A stretch of DNA of 64,000 bases. It comes from Ovoidimarina sp039190895. GTDB lineage: Bacteria; Pseudomonadota; Alphaproteobacteria; Rhodobacterales; Rhodobacteraceae. Location of the stretch: contig JBCCXY010000001.1 of assembly GCA_039190895.1 (NCBI GenBank), forward strand, positions 66,538 through 130,537. The letters are read 5' to 3'. Below the pieces are notes generated by a model. It was given only the letters and a program-made list of their open reading frames with translations, had not been told where the DNA came from and ran no database searches. This document shows positions 16,789-26,032 of the stretch, piece after piece; the first letter of the stretch is position 1, and every line of letters starts with the position of its first letter. Position numbers and translations under genes: made by a program.

Positions 16789-18549
16789 CTAAAGCACGTA
16801 GGTCCCCGGCGCCGCGCCCAATTCAGAGCGGACCGGCTGGCGGGCTTCGACCATCGGGCCCGACCGCTCGTGCAGCCAGGCCTCCCATGTCGGCCACCAC
16901 GATCCGTCGTGCAGCGTCGCTCCGTCAAGCCACTCCGCCGCCGGGGCCGCCAACTCGGGATTCATGTAATGCCCGTACTTCCCCTTGCTCGGCGGGTTCA
17001 CGATGCCCGCGATATGGCCGGACTCCGATACGACGAAAGTCTTGTCCTCCGAACCCATCGCCTGCACCCCGCGATAGCAATCCCGCCACGCCGCGATGTG
17101 GTCGCTTTCGCAAGTGATCGCCATCAGCGGCACGTCCACATCCGACAAGCGCAGCGTGTGGCCCAAAAGCTCAAACCCATCGTCGGCAAACCCATTCCCC
17201 TGACACAAACCGCGCAGAAACTGGACAACCATCTTCCCGGGCAGATTGGTCCCATCGCCATTCCAATACAGCAGATCGAACGCCGGGGGCGCCTCACCCA
17301 GATAATAGCTCCGCACCGCAGGCCCATAGACCAGATCGTTAGAGCGCAAAAAGCTGAACGTCCGCGCCATTATGTGTGAGCCGAGGACGCCCTTTTCCGC
17401 CACCTCGTCCTCGATATTGTCGATGAAATCGTCCTGCAGGAACGGCGTGAACTCCCCCTGCTCTGAGAAATCCGTCAGCGTCGTAAAGAATGTCGCCGAC
17501 TTGACCGAGGTATCGCCCCGCTGCTTCAACAGCGACAGCGTCAGGCTCAGCGTCGTCCCCGCGATGCAATAGCCCACGGCGTTCACCTGCGCCGTGCCGC
17601 AGTTGGTCTTCGCCTGCTCAATCGCGGTCAGAATGCCGTCTTCGATATACTGCTCCAGCCCGACATCCGCGTCCGCCTCATTGGGGTTGAACCAACTCAC
17701 CACAAACAGCGTGTAGCCCTGATCCGTGATCCACTTGATCAGGCTGTTCTTCTCCTTGAGATCGAGGATATAGAACTTGTTGATCCACGGCGGAAACAGC
17801 ACAATCGGGGTCTCGTGCACCGTCTCCGTCGTCGGCGCGTACTGGATCAACTCCATGATCCGATTGCGGAAAACGACCTCCCCCGGCGTCGTCGCGATGT
17901 TCCCGGCGACCTGAAACGCCTCCGTATCCGCAAGCCGCACAACCAGATCCCCGTCCCCGGACTCCAGATCCTCGACAAGGTTCGCCAGACCCGCGATCAA
18001 CGACTCCCCATCGCTCTCAATCGCCTTCAAGAGCGCATCCGGATTGGTCGCCAGAAAGTTTGTCGGCGCCATTAGGTTCACGATCTGCTCGACGAAGAAC
18101 GCAAGCCGCTGGCGATCCTTCGGCGGCAGATCATCCGCATTCGCGACCACCGAATGCAGCGCCTCGCTGTTCAGCAGATACTGCTCCTTGATCAGGTGAA
18201 ACAGCGTCGCCGAATTCCACAGCGGATTGGAAAACCGCTTATCGGCACTCGGCGCATCGTCCTCATGCCCAACAAGCGTCGCCGCCTCCAGGATGTTCTG
18301 CGCCGAGCGCTGCCAGAACACCACCTGCTGCAGCATCGCATCCATCGGGTCATGCACAGCCTTCGTCCAGTAAGACAGCGCCGCCTTCTGAAACACCTCC
18401 GGATCCGGCACATTCAGGGCCGGGTTCACCCCGCGCCCGCGCGACAACGCCTGCACAAGGCGCTTTGACAGGGCGTCCAGCGTAACCACGCGCTCTGCTA
18501 TGCGCTCGGCCTCTTGGTGTGGGTCCAGGGTCATCGTGTCCTCCGACAT
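16789..18549 (-). CDS. phaC: Polyhydroxybutyrate synthase, class I
   Basis: 586 residues, the normal class I size. It polymerises (R)-3-hydroxybutyryl-CoA at the granule surface. The nucleophile Cys328 lies in the lipase-like box GYCIAG, with Asp483 (CESDHIA) and His512 (SGHIAGIVNPP) completing the triad. The N-terminal domain (SNPLWNSATLFHLIKEQYLL) and the C-terminal GYGHY-type stretch with W-clusters are typical. It is the last gene of the minus-strand run, 17 bases after lipA. No phasin, PhaR or depolymerase gene is next to it. Confidence 0.95.
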   Translation of the reverse strand: MSEDTMTLDPHQEAERIAERVVTLDALSKRLVQALSRGRGVNPALNVPDPEVFQKAALSYWTKAVHDPMDAMLQQVVFWQRSAQNILEAATLVGHEDDAPSADKRFSNPLWNSATLFHLIKEQYLLNSEALHSVVANADDLPPKDRQRLAFFVEQIVNLMAPTNFLATNPDALLKAIESDGESLIAGLANLVEDLESGDGDLVVRLADTEAFQVAGNIATTPGEVVFRNRIMELIQYAPTTETVHETPIVLFPPWINKFYILDLKEKNSLIKWITDQGYTLFVVSWFNPNEADADVGLEQYIEDGILTAIEQAKTNCGTAQVNAVGYCIAGTTLSLTLSLLKQRGDTSVKSATFFTTLTDFSEQGEFTPFLQDDFIDNIEDEVAEKGVLGSHIMARTFSFLRSNDLVYGPAVRSYYLGEAPPAFDLLYWNGDGTNLPGKMVVQFLRGLCQGNGFADDGFELLGHTLRLSDVDVPLMAITCESDHIAAWRDCYRGVQAMGSEDKTFVVSESGHIAGIVNPPSKGKYGHYMNPELAAPAAEWLDGATLHDGSWWPTWEAWLHERSGPMVEARQPVRSELGAAPGTYVL

Positions 18550-18566
18550 GCGGGGCTCCTTATAGG

Positions 18567-19514
18567 TTACGGCATTGCCGTCTGTCTGGCGACCTGCAGT
18601 CGCGCGAAATCGTCGCCGGCATGGTAGGAAGAGCGGGTCAACGGCGTCGCCGACACCATCAGAAACCCCTTCCCGAACGCGGCCGTCTCGTAGCTCGCAA
18701 ACTCCTCCGGAGTCACAAAGCGATCCACGCGGTGATGCTTCGGCGTCGGCTGAAGGTACTGACCAATCGTCAGAAAATCGATGTCGGCGGCGCGCATGTC
18801 ATCCATGACCTGCGTGACCTCCAGCCGCGTCTCGCCCAGCCCGACCATCATCCCGGACTTCGTGAAGATCGACGCATCCAGCTCCTTCACCCGCTGCAAC
18901 AGCCGCAGCGAGTGGAAATACCGCGCCCCGGGCCGTACCTTGGGATACAGCCCCGGCACCGTCTCCATATTGTGGTTGAACACGTCAGGCCTTGCCTCAA
19001 CCACCGTTTCCAGTGCCTCTGGACCACATTTCAGAAAATCTGGAGTCAGGATCTCAATCGTCGTCCCCGGCGACCGATGCCGCACCGCCCGAATGGTCTG
19101 CGCAAAATGCGCCGCACCACCGTCCTTCAGATCGTCCCGATCGACCGAGGTGATGACCACATGGTTCAGCCCCAGCTTCTGCACCGCATGCGCAACGCGC
19201 CCCGGCTCGAACGCATCCAAGCCGTCTGGCCGACCCGTAGCGATATTGCAGAACGTACAGCCGCGTGTGCAGATCTCCCCCATGATCATCATGGTCGCGT
19301 GACCCTGCGACCAGCACTCGCCCGCGTTCGGACAGGCGGCCTCTTCGCACACCGTCACCAGCCCGTTGTCCCGCATGATGCGCCGGGTCTCATCGTATTT
19401 CTCACCCCCCGGCGCGCGCACCCGGATCCAGCCGGGTTTCTTCGGCTGGGGGTTGTCCGGCCGATGTGCCTTCTCCGGGTGCCGCTCTTCTGGGATGGTC
19501 AGATCGCGCGGCAT
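18567..19514 (-). CDS. lipA: Lipoyl synthase
   Basis: 315 residues, radical-SAM enzyme inserting two sulfurs into octanoyl groups on lipoyl domains. The auxiliary cluster motif CEEAACPNAGEC is near residue 58 and the SAM-cluster motif CTRGCTFC near 84; the C-terminal RSSYHAGD region is present. It starts on the last base of the lpdA stop, so it is translated together with the dehydrogenase complex whose E2 and E3 carry lipoyl domains. lipB is not in the window. Confidence 0.95.
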   Translation of the reverse strand: MPRDLTIPEERHPEKAHRPDNPQPKKPGWIRVRAPGGEKYDETRRIMRDNGLVTVCEEAACPNAGECWSQGHATMMIMGEICTRGCTFCNIATGRPDGLDAFEPGRVAHAVQKLGLNHVVITSVDRDDLKDGGAAHFAQTIRAVRHRSPGTTIEILTPDFLKCGPEALETVVEARPDVFNHNMETVPGLYPKVRPGARYFHSLRLLQRVKELDASIFTKSGMMVGLGETRLEVTQVMDDMRAADIDFLTIGQYLQPTPKHHRVDRFVTPEEFASYETAAFGKGFLMVSATPLTRSSYHAGDDFARLQVARQTAMP

Positions 19515-21241
19515 CAGCGCTTCTTCTTCGGCGGCATCAGGTCGGTGATCGTGCCCTCGAACATCTCGGCGGCGAAATTCACCGTCTCCGACAACGTCGG
19601 ATGCGCATGAATCGTGTGGCCGAGGTCGGTCGCATCCGCCCCCATTTCGATGGCCAGACAGGCCTCCGCCAGCAGATCCCCAGCGTTGGTGCCCACGATG
19701 CAGGCGCCAATGACACGCTCGTCTTCCGGATCGAAGAGCAACTTCGTCACCCCCTCGGACCGCCCGTTGGACAACGCCTTCCCGGACGCGGCCCAGGGAA
19801 ACACGCCCTTCTCATAGGGGATGCCCTTGGCCTTCGCATCCGTCTCCGTCACGCCGCACCAGGCGACCTCCGGATCGGTATAGGCGACCGACGGGATCAA
19901 CCGCGCATCGAAATGCCGGTTCTGCCCCGCCGCCGCCTCCGCCGCGACCTTGCCCTCATGCACCGCCTTGTGGGCGAGCATTGGCTGCCCGACGACGTCG
20001 CCGATGGCATAGATATGCATCTGCCCGGTTCGCTGCTGGCTGTCGACGGCGATGAACCCACGGTCATCCACCGCGACGCCCGCCGCCTCGGCGTTGATCA
20101 GCTTGCCGTTCGGCTTGCGCCCCACGGCCACAAGGATCTTGTCGAACGTGTCGGTCGATGCCTCGCCCTTGTCGTCCTCAAACGTCACCTTCAGCCCCTC
20201 ATCCAGGGCCTCCACCGCCGTCACCTTCGTCTTCAGGAGGATGTTCTCATACCGCCCCTTGATGCGCGTATGCAGTGGTTTGACGATGTCCTTGTCGGCG
20301 CCAGGGATGATCTGATCCATCAGCTCCACCACCGTGATATTGGAGCCGAGCGCATCATACACGCACGCCATCTCCAGCCCGATGATACCGCCGCCAAGGA
20401 TCAGCATCCGGTCGGGCACGTCCTTCAGCTCCAACGCGCCGGTGCTGTCGATGATCCGGTCATCCTCCGGGATGAACGGCAGGCTCACGGGCTCCGACCC
20501 GGCGGCGATGATGCACTGGTCGAAGCTCACCGTCGTGCCGTCGTCGATCTGCAGCATGTTGGGGCCGGTGAACGTGCCCGTTCCACGCACAACCTCAACC
20601 TTGCGGCCCTTCGACAACCCGTCGAGCCCGCCGGTCAACTGCTTCACCACGCCGTCCTTGAATGCGCGCAGCTCATCCAGATCGATGTTCGGCTTCCCGA
20701 AGCTGACGCCATGGGCACCCATCTCTTCTGCCTCGGTGATGACCTTGGCGACATGCAGCAACGCCTTCGACGGGATACAGCCCACGTTCAGACAGACCCC
20801 GCCCAACGTCGGGTTCCGCTCCACCAGAATGACCGTCTTGCCAAGGTCCGCCGCCCGAAACGCTGCCGTGTATCCGCCAGGACCAGATCCCAGCACAACG
20901 ACCTCTGCATGCTTGTCACCCGGACCCGTCGCGGTGCCAGTGGCCGCCAGCGCCTGCGGCTCTGCCGCAGCGGGTGAGGAGGGCTCGATGCCCTCCGAGA
21001 CCGAGCCCGCCTCCGACGCCTCAAGCGTCAGAATGACAGACCCTTCCGAGACTGTGTCCCCCTCAGCCACCGCAATCGCGGTGATCTTTCCGGCGGCGGG
21101 GCTGGGAACCTCCATCGTCGCCTTGTCGCTTTCCAACTCGATCAGCGGGTCCTCGGCGGCCACTGTGTCACCAACGGCCACAAGAATGCTGATCACTGGC
21201 ACATCGGAGAAATCGCCGATATCAGGTACTTTGACGTCCAT
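19514..21241 (-). CDS. lpdA: Dihydrolipoyl dehydrogenase with N-terminal lipoyl domain (E3)
   Basis: 575 residues. A lipoyl domain (about residues 1-78, lysine in ELESDKATMEVPS) and an Ala/Pro linker precede the flavoprotein. That part has the FAD site GSGPGGYTAAFRAADLG, the redox pair CLNVGC, a second Rossmann motif GGGIIGLE and the catalytic His-Glu region HAHPTLSE. It reoxidises lipoyl groups with NAD. The start at 21241 is preferred because AGGAG lies just before it; the longer frame from 21262 would contain that site. E3 with its own lipoyl domain is characteristic of betaproteobacterial pyruvate dehydrogenases. Confidence 0.95.
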   Translation of the reverse strand: MDVKVPDIGDFSDVPVISILVAVGDTVAAEDPLIELESDKATMEVPSPAAGKITAIAVAEGDTVSEGSVILTLEASEAGSVSEGIEPSSPAAAEPQALAATGTATGPGDKHAEVVVLGSGPGGYTAAFRAADLGKTVILVERNPTLGGVCLNVGCIPSKALLHVAKVITEAEEMGAHGVSFGKPNIDLDELRAFKDGVVKQLTGGLDGLSKGRKVEVVRGTGTFTGPNMLQIDDGTTVSFDQCIIAAGSEPVSLPFIPEDDRIIDSTGALELKDVPDRMLILGGGIIGLEMACVYDALGSNITVVELMDQIIPGADKDIVKPLHTRIKGRYENILLKTKVTAVEALDEGLKVTFEDDKGEASTDTFDKILVAVGRKPNGKLINAEAAGVAVDDRGFIAVDSQQRTGQMHIYAIGDVVGQPMLAHKAVHEGKVAAEAAAGQNRHFDARLIPSVAYTDPEVAWCGVTETDAKAKGIPYEKGVFPWAASGKALSNGRSEGVTKLLFDPEDERVIGACIVGTNAGDLLAEACLAIEMGADATDLGHTIHAHPTLSETVNFAAEMFEGTITDLMPPKKKR

Positions 21242-21255
21242 GGGATCTCTCCTTC

Positions 21256-22500
21256 TCACCACATCAACTTGCGCATGTCGCCCAACAGCGTCTTGAGCGT
21301 CACGCAGAAACGCGCTGCCAACGCCCCGTCCACCGCGCGGTGGTCATAGCTCAGCGACAGTGGTTGCATCAGGCGCGGCACGAACTCCTCACCGTTCCAG
21401 ACCGGAGCCATCTTCGACCGCGTGAGGCCAAGGATCGCCACCTCAGGCGCATTCACAATCGGCGTGAATGACGTCCCCCCGATCCCGCCAAGGGACGAGA
21501 TCGTGAACGTCGCGCCCTGCATGTCGGGTCCCTTCAACTCACCGGCCCGAGCTTTGCCCGACAACTCCATGAGCTCCTTGGAGATATCGACAATCCCCTT
21601 CCGGTCCGCATCCTTGATGACCGGCACAACCAGACCGTTCGGCGTGTCCGCCGCGAAGCCGATGTTATAGAAGTCCTTCTTGATCAGCTTGTCGCCATCG
21701 GGATGGATCGAGGAATTGAACTCCCAATGCGCCTTCAGGGCCGAGACGCTGGCCTTGATCACAAAGCTCAGCAGCGTCACGCGATAGCCGTCTTCCTTGG
21801 CCATCGTGTCCATTTCCTTGCGGTACTTATCAAGGTCCGTGATGTCCGCTTCATCCTGATGCGTCACGTGCGGAACGTTCAGCCACGACCGATGCAGCGC
21901 AGGACCCGAGATCTTCTTGATCCTCGGCATCTCAACATCTTCGACCGGCCCGAACTTCGAAAAGTCGACAACCGGGATCGGCGGAATACCCATCCCCGCC
22001 TGCGCCGCCGCAGGCGCCGGGGCGGTCGTCTTCTTGAGGAACGCCGTCACGTCCTCCCGCAGAATACGCCCTTTCCGGCCAGAGCCATTGATCTTGGAGA
22101 TGTCGATCTCCAACTGCCGAGCAAACGCGCGGACCGAGGGGCTCGCATGCGCCTTCCCAAACCCGGTATCCACCGCCGGCGCAGGCGCAGGCGCCTCGGC
22201 CACGGCAGGCGCTGCCTCTTCCGCGGGCGCCTGCTCTGTGTCGGGCTTAGGCGCCGGTGCACCGCCCTCCGCCTCCACCAGCAGCACCAGGGAACCTTCC
22301 GAAACGGTATCCCCCTCGGCCACCTTCAATTCGATCACCTTCCCCGAGACGGGGCTAGGCACTTCCATCGTCGCCTTGTCGCTTTCCAGCTCCATCAGCG
22401 GGTCTTCCTCAGAGACCATGTCGCCGGGGCTGACGAGGATCGAGACGATCGGAACTTCGGTGAAATCGCCGATATCGGGGATTTTGACTTCATATGACAT
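21256..22500 (-). CDS. aceF: Pyruvate dehydrogenase E2, dihydrolipoyl acetyltransferase
   Basis: 414 residues. One lipoyl domain (residues about 2-75, ELESDKATMEVPS) is followed by an Ala/Pro-rich swinging linker. Then comes the peripheral-subunit-binding domain (ASPSVRAFARQLEIDI) and the catalytic domain ending in SYDHRAVDGALAARF. It passes the acetyl group from lipoamide to CoA. It sits between E1 and E3 with gaps of 24 and 14 bases. Single-lipoyl E2 is short compared with the three-lipoyl E. coli enzyme. Confidence 0.95.
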   Translation of the reverse strand: MSYEVKIPDIGDFTEVPIVSILVSPGDMVSEEDPLMELESDKATMEVPSPVSGKVIELKVAEGDTVSEGSLVLLVEAEGGAPAPKPDTEQAPAEEAAPAVAEAPAPAPAVDTGFGKAHASPSVRAFARQLEIDISKINGSGRKGRILREDVTAFLKKTTAPAPAAAQAGMGIPPIPVVDFSKFGPVEDVEMPRIKKISGPALHRSWLNVPHVTHQDEADITDLDKYRKEMDTMAKEDGYRVTLLSFVIKASVSALKAHWEFNSSIHPDGDKLIKKDFYNIGFAADTPNGLVVPVIKDADRKGIVDISKELMELSGKARAGELKGPDMQGATFTISSLGGIGGTSFTPIVNAPEVAILGLTRSKMAPVWNGEEFVPRLMQPLSLSYDHRAVDGALAARFCVTLKTLLGDMRKLMW

Positions 22501-22524
22501 GGGTTTGGTCCTTTCTCCCCGGGG

Positions 22525-25179
22525 TCAGACTGTGCGTGGGTTCGGCTTCGCGCCGTCGATTTGATACTTGGCCAGCGCCTTCTCCAGCGTCGGCTTGGTG
22601 ATGGCGCCGTCACGGTAAAGATCCACCATCGCGGCAGCCGCGATGTGGTTGGCGTCCACTTCAAAGAAACGCCGCAGGTTCTCGCGGCTGTCAGACCGCC
22701 CGAACCCGTCCGTCCCCAGCACCGTGTAGCGCCCGGGCACACAGGGCCGGATCTGCTCGGCAAAGGCCTTCATATAGTCGGTCGCCGCAATAAACGGCCC
22801 CGTCGCGCTCTTCAGTTGCCCGGCCACAAACGGTATCCTCGGCTCTTCCAGCGGATTAAGCCGGTTCCACCGCGCCGCATCCGCGCAATCCCGCCCCAGC
22901 TCGTTGAACGAGGTGGCCGACCAGATGTCCGCCGTGACGCCGAAATCCTCGGCCAGCATATCGGCGGCCTTCATGGCCTGGACCAGAATAGTCCCTGATC
23001 CCAACAGGTTGACATGTTTCTTGCCCGGCTTCTGCGCCTTCCGCAGGCAATAAAGCCCCCGAATGATGTCATCCTCCACGCCTTCTGGCATATCAGGATG
23101 CGCGTAGTTCTCGTTCATCAGCGTGAGGTAGAAGAACACGTCTTCCTGATCCTCATACATCCGCTTCAGCCCGTGACGGACAATCACCGCCACCTCATGC
23201 TGGAACGTCGGATCATAGGTCACGCAATTCGGGATCGTGCTCGCCAGGATGTGGCTGTGCCCATCCTCGTGCTGCAGCCCCTCACCGTTGAGCGTCGTCC
23301 GCCCCGCCGTACCGCCCAGCATAAAGCCGCGCGCCCGGCTGTCGCCAGCAGCCCAGGCGAGGTCGCCAATCCGCTGAAACCCGAACATCGAGTAGTAGAT
23401 GAAGAACGGGATCATCGGGACGCCGTGGTTCGAATACGCCGTCGCTGCCGCAATCCAGTCGGCCATCGCGCCTGCTTCGTTGATCCCCTCCTGCAGGACC
23501 TGACCCGAAACGCTTTCCTTGTAGTACATCATCTGGTCGGCATCTTCGGGCGTATAGTTCTGCCCCATCGGGTTGTAGATGCCCACGCTGCGGAACAGCC
23601 CCTCCATCCCGAAGGTGCGGCTTTCGTCCGGCACAATGGGGACGACGTTCTTCCCAATCTCTTTGTCGCGCAGAAGCGTCGTCAGGATGCGGACGAAGGC
23701 CATCGTGGTCGAGATCTCGCGATCCCCCGTGCTTTCCAGCTGCGTCTTGAACTTCGACAACTCGGGGATGGTCAGCTTCGGCGCCGCACTCTCCCGCTTG
23801 GGGAATGCGCCGCCCAGAGCCTTCCGGCGATCCTCCAGATACGCCTTCTGCGCGTTGTTCAGCGCAACGAACGGCGCCTTCGGCAGATCCTCATCGCTGA
23901 CCGGGATGTCAAAGCGATCCCGGAAGGCGCGAAGCTGATCCTCGGCCATCTTCTTTTGCTGGTGCGTGGTGTTCTGCCCCTCACCAGCCGTGCCCATGCC
24001 ATAACCCTTGATCGTCTTGACCAGCAGGCAGGATGGCACGCCCTTCGTCTCGGTCGCGCGCTTGAAGACGGTGTAGACCTTCTCCGGATCGTGCCCGCCG
24101 CGATTGAGCGAAAAGATCTGCTCATCCGTCCAATCAGCAACCAGCGCCGCCGTCTCGGGATACTTCCCGAAGAAATGCTCGCGGATATAGGCGCCGTCTT
24201 TGGACTTGAACGTCTGATAGTCGCCGTCGACGGTCTCTTCCATCAACCGGCGGAGCATGCCGGACGTGTCCTTCTCCAGGAGCTGGTCCCAGCCCTTGCC
24301 CCACAGCAGCTTGATGACGTTCCACCCGGCGCCGCGGAAATCGCCCTCCAGCTCCTGCACGATCTTGCCGTTGCCCCGCACCGGCCCGTCAAGCCGCTGA
24401 AGGTTGCAGTTGATGACGAAGATCAGGTTGTCGAGGCCCTCTCGCACCGCCAGATCGATGGCGCCCCGGCTTTCGGGCTCATCCATCTCGCCATCGCCGA
24501 GGAAGCACCAGACCTTGCGGTCGGCCATGTCGATATGGCCCCGGTTGTGCATGTATTTCATGAACCGCGCCTGGTAGATAGCCATAAGCGGCCCAAGGCC
24601 CATCGAGACGGTGGGGAACTGCCAGTAATCGGGCATCAGCCACGGGTGCGGATAGGACGATAGGCCGTTGCCCGCGACCTCAGAGCGGAAGTTCTCCATC
24701 TGCTCTTCCGTCAGGCGGCCCTCCATGAAGGACCGGGCGTAAATCCCTGGAATCACGTGACCTTGGAAGAAAACAAGGTCGCCGCCGTGGATCGCCGACT
24801 TGGACCGCCAGAAGTGGTTCAGCCCCACGTCGTACATCACAGCCGACGACGCGAACGAGGCGATATGGCCGCCGTACTCGCTGCTGACCTTGTTGCGCCG
24901 CACGACCGTTGCCATCGCGTTCCAGCGGTTGATCGTGCGGATGCGCCATTCCATCGCGAGGTCGCCGGGGAAGTCTTCCTGATCGTCCACCGGGATGGTG
25001 TTCTGATAGGGCGTCGTCGCCGAAAACGGCAGCGCAGCGCCGTGGGCGCGGGCAGTCTGCACCGCCTTGTCCAGCAGGTAATGCGCCCGGTCCGCGCCGT
25101 CGCGTTCGATGACGTCTTCGATGGCGTCCTGCCATTCCTGGCTCTCCACCGGGTCGATGTCGTTGCGAAGGTCTTTCAT
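22525..25179 (-). CDS. aceE: Pyruvate dehydrogenase E1, homodimeric type
   Basis: 884 residues, full length for the single-chain AceE family: thiamine-diphosphate-dependent decarboxylation of pyruvate and lipoyl acetylation. Visible features are the ThDP motif GDGEMDEPES followed by the NLIFVINCNLQRLDG stretch, GYGMGTAGEGQNTTHQQKKM, and the active-site loop region. The start at 25179 (MKDLRNDIDP) matches the family; an ATG at 25404 would run into phaB. Most alphaproteobacteria instead use two-chain PdhA/PdhB, so this type is notable. It is 67 bases downstream of phaB. Confidence 0.95.
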   Translation of the reverse strand: MKDLRNDIDPVESQEWQDAIEDVIERDGADRAHYLLDKAVQTARAHGAALPFSATTPYQNTIPVDDQEDFPGDLAMEWRIRTINRWNAMATVVRRNKVSSEYGGHIASFASSAVMYDVGLNHFWRSKSAIHGGDLVFFQGHVIPGIYARSFMEGRLTEEQMENFRSEVAGNGLSSYPHPWLMPDYWQFPTVSMGLGPLMAIYQARFMKYMHNRGHIDMADRKVWCFLGDGEMDEPESRGAIDLAVREGLDNLIFVINCNLQRLDGPVRGNGKIVQELEGDFRGAGWNVIKLLWGKGWDQLLEKDTSGMLRRLMEETVDGDYQTFKSKDGAYIREHFFGKYPETAALVADWTDEQIFSLNRGGHDPEKVYTVFKRATETKGVPSCLLVKTIKGYGMGTAGEGQNTTHQQKKMAEDQLRAFRDRFDIPVSDEDLPKAPFVALNNAQKAYLEDRRKALGGAFPKRESAAPKLTIPELSKFKTQLESTGDREISTTMAFVRILTTLLRDKEIGKNVVPIVPDESRTFGMEGLFRSVGIYNPMGQNYTPEDADQMMYYKESVSGQVLQEGINEAGAMADWIAAATAYSNHGVPMIPFFIYYSMFGFQRIGDLAWAAGDSRARGFMLGGTAGRTTLNGEGLQHEDGHSHILASTIPNCVTYDPTFQHEVAVIVRHGLKRMYEDQEDVFFYLTLMNENYAHPDMPEGVEDDIIRGLYCLRKAQKPGKKHVNLLGSGTILVQAMKAADMLAEDFGVTADIWSATSFNELGRDCADAARWNRLNPLEEPRIPFVAGQLKSATGPFIAATDYMKAFAEQIRPCVPGRYTVLGTDGFGRSDSRENLRRFFEVDANHIAAAAMVDLYRDGAITKPTLEKALAKYQIDGAKPNPRTV

Positions 25180-25246
25180 GGCAGAAGCCCCTGTTTTTGC
25201 GCGTCTGTAAGACGTCGGTATTGCGTCGGTATTCCGTCGGTGGATA

Positions 25247-25969
25247 TCACACGAAGAACTGCGCGCCGTTGGCGCTGATGGTGGAGCCGTTGATGAACCC
25301 CGCATCCTCGGACGCGAGGAAGGACACGCAGCGCGCAATCTCGTCCGGCTCTCCCAAGCGGCCTGCAGGGATGCCAGAGACGATCTTGTTCCGGATCTCT
25401 TCATCGATGGCCATCACCATCTCGGTCGCGATGTAGCCGGGGCAGATCGCGTTGGCGGTGATCCCGGCGCGGGCGCCCTCTTGCGCCAGCGACTTCACGA
25501 TCCCCAGATCGCCCGCCTTCGTTGCGGCATAGTTTACCTGCCCGAACTGCCCCTTCTGGCCGTTGATCGAACTGATAACGACGACGCGCCCGAACTTCCG
25601 CTCGCGCATGCCCGGCCAAACGGGGTGGACGGTGTTGAAAACGCCGGTCAGGTTCGTTCCAATCACCTCATTCCATTGCTCGGGCGACATCTTATGGAAC
25701 GGCGCGTCGCGGGTGATCCCGGCATTGGCGACGACGATGTCGATGGGCCCAAGCTCTGCCTCGACCTTCTCGATCCCGGCCTTGGAGCTGTCGTAGTCCG
25801 CAACGTTCCACTTATAGGTCTTGATCCCCGTCGCCTCGGTGAACTTCGCAGCGGCCTCGTCGTTTCCGGCGTAGGTTGCGGCGACGGTGCAGCCATCGGC
25901 TTTCAGTTTTTTGGAAATAGCTTCGCCAATCCCCCGGCTGCCGCCGGTGACCAATGCAACGCGTGACAT
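25247..25969 (-). CDS. phaB: Acetoacetyl-CoA reductase
   Basis: 240 residues, short-chain dehydrogenase. It reduces acetoacetyl-CoA to (R)-3-hydroxybutyryl-CoA with NADPH. The cofactor site TGGSRGIG is at residues 8-15, NAG follows, and the catalytic Ser-Tyr-Lys lies in ISSINGQKGQFGQVNYAATK. The PhaB-specific ending SANGAQFF is present. It sits between phaA and aceE on the same strand. Confidence 0.95.
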   Translation of the reverse strand: MSRVALVTGGSRGIGEAISKKLKADGCTVAATYAGNDEAAAKFTEATGIKTYKWNVADYDSSKAGIEKVEAELGPIDIVVANAGITRDAPFHKMSPEQWNEVIGTNLTGVFNTVHPVWPGMRERKFGRVVVISSINGQKGQFGQVNYAATKAGDLGIVKSLAQEGARAGITANAICPGYIATEMVMAIDEEIRNKIVSGIPAGRLGEPDEIARCVSFLASEDAGFINGSTISANGAQFFV

Positions 25970-26032
25970 GTCGATATTCCTTATTCTTTCTTGATAGTTA
26001 GCGGGCGTATTTCAACGCCTCATTGATCTGGA

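Noticed and set aside
23014..24663. 549-codon plus-strand frame opposite aceE
   Set aside because: Antisense of full-length aceE; composition is artefactual.
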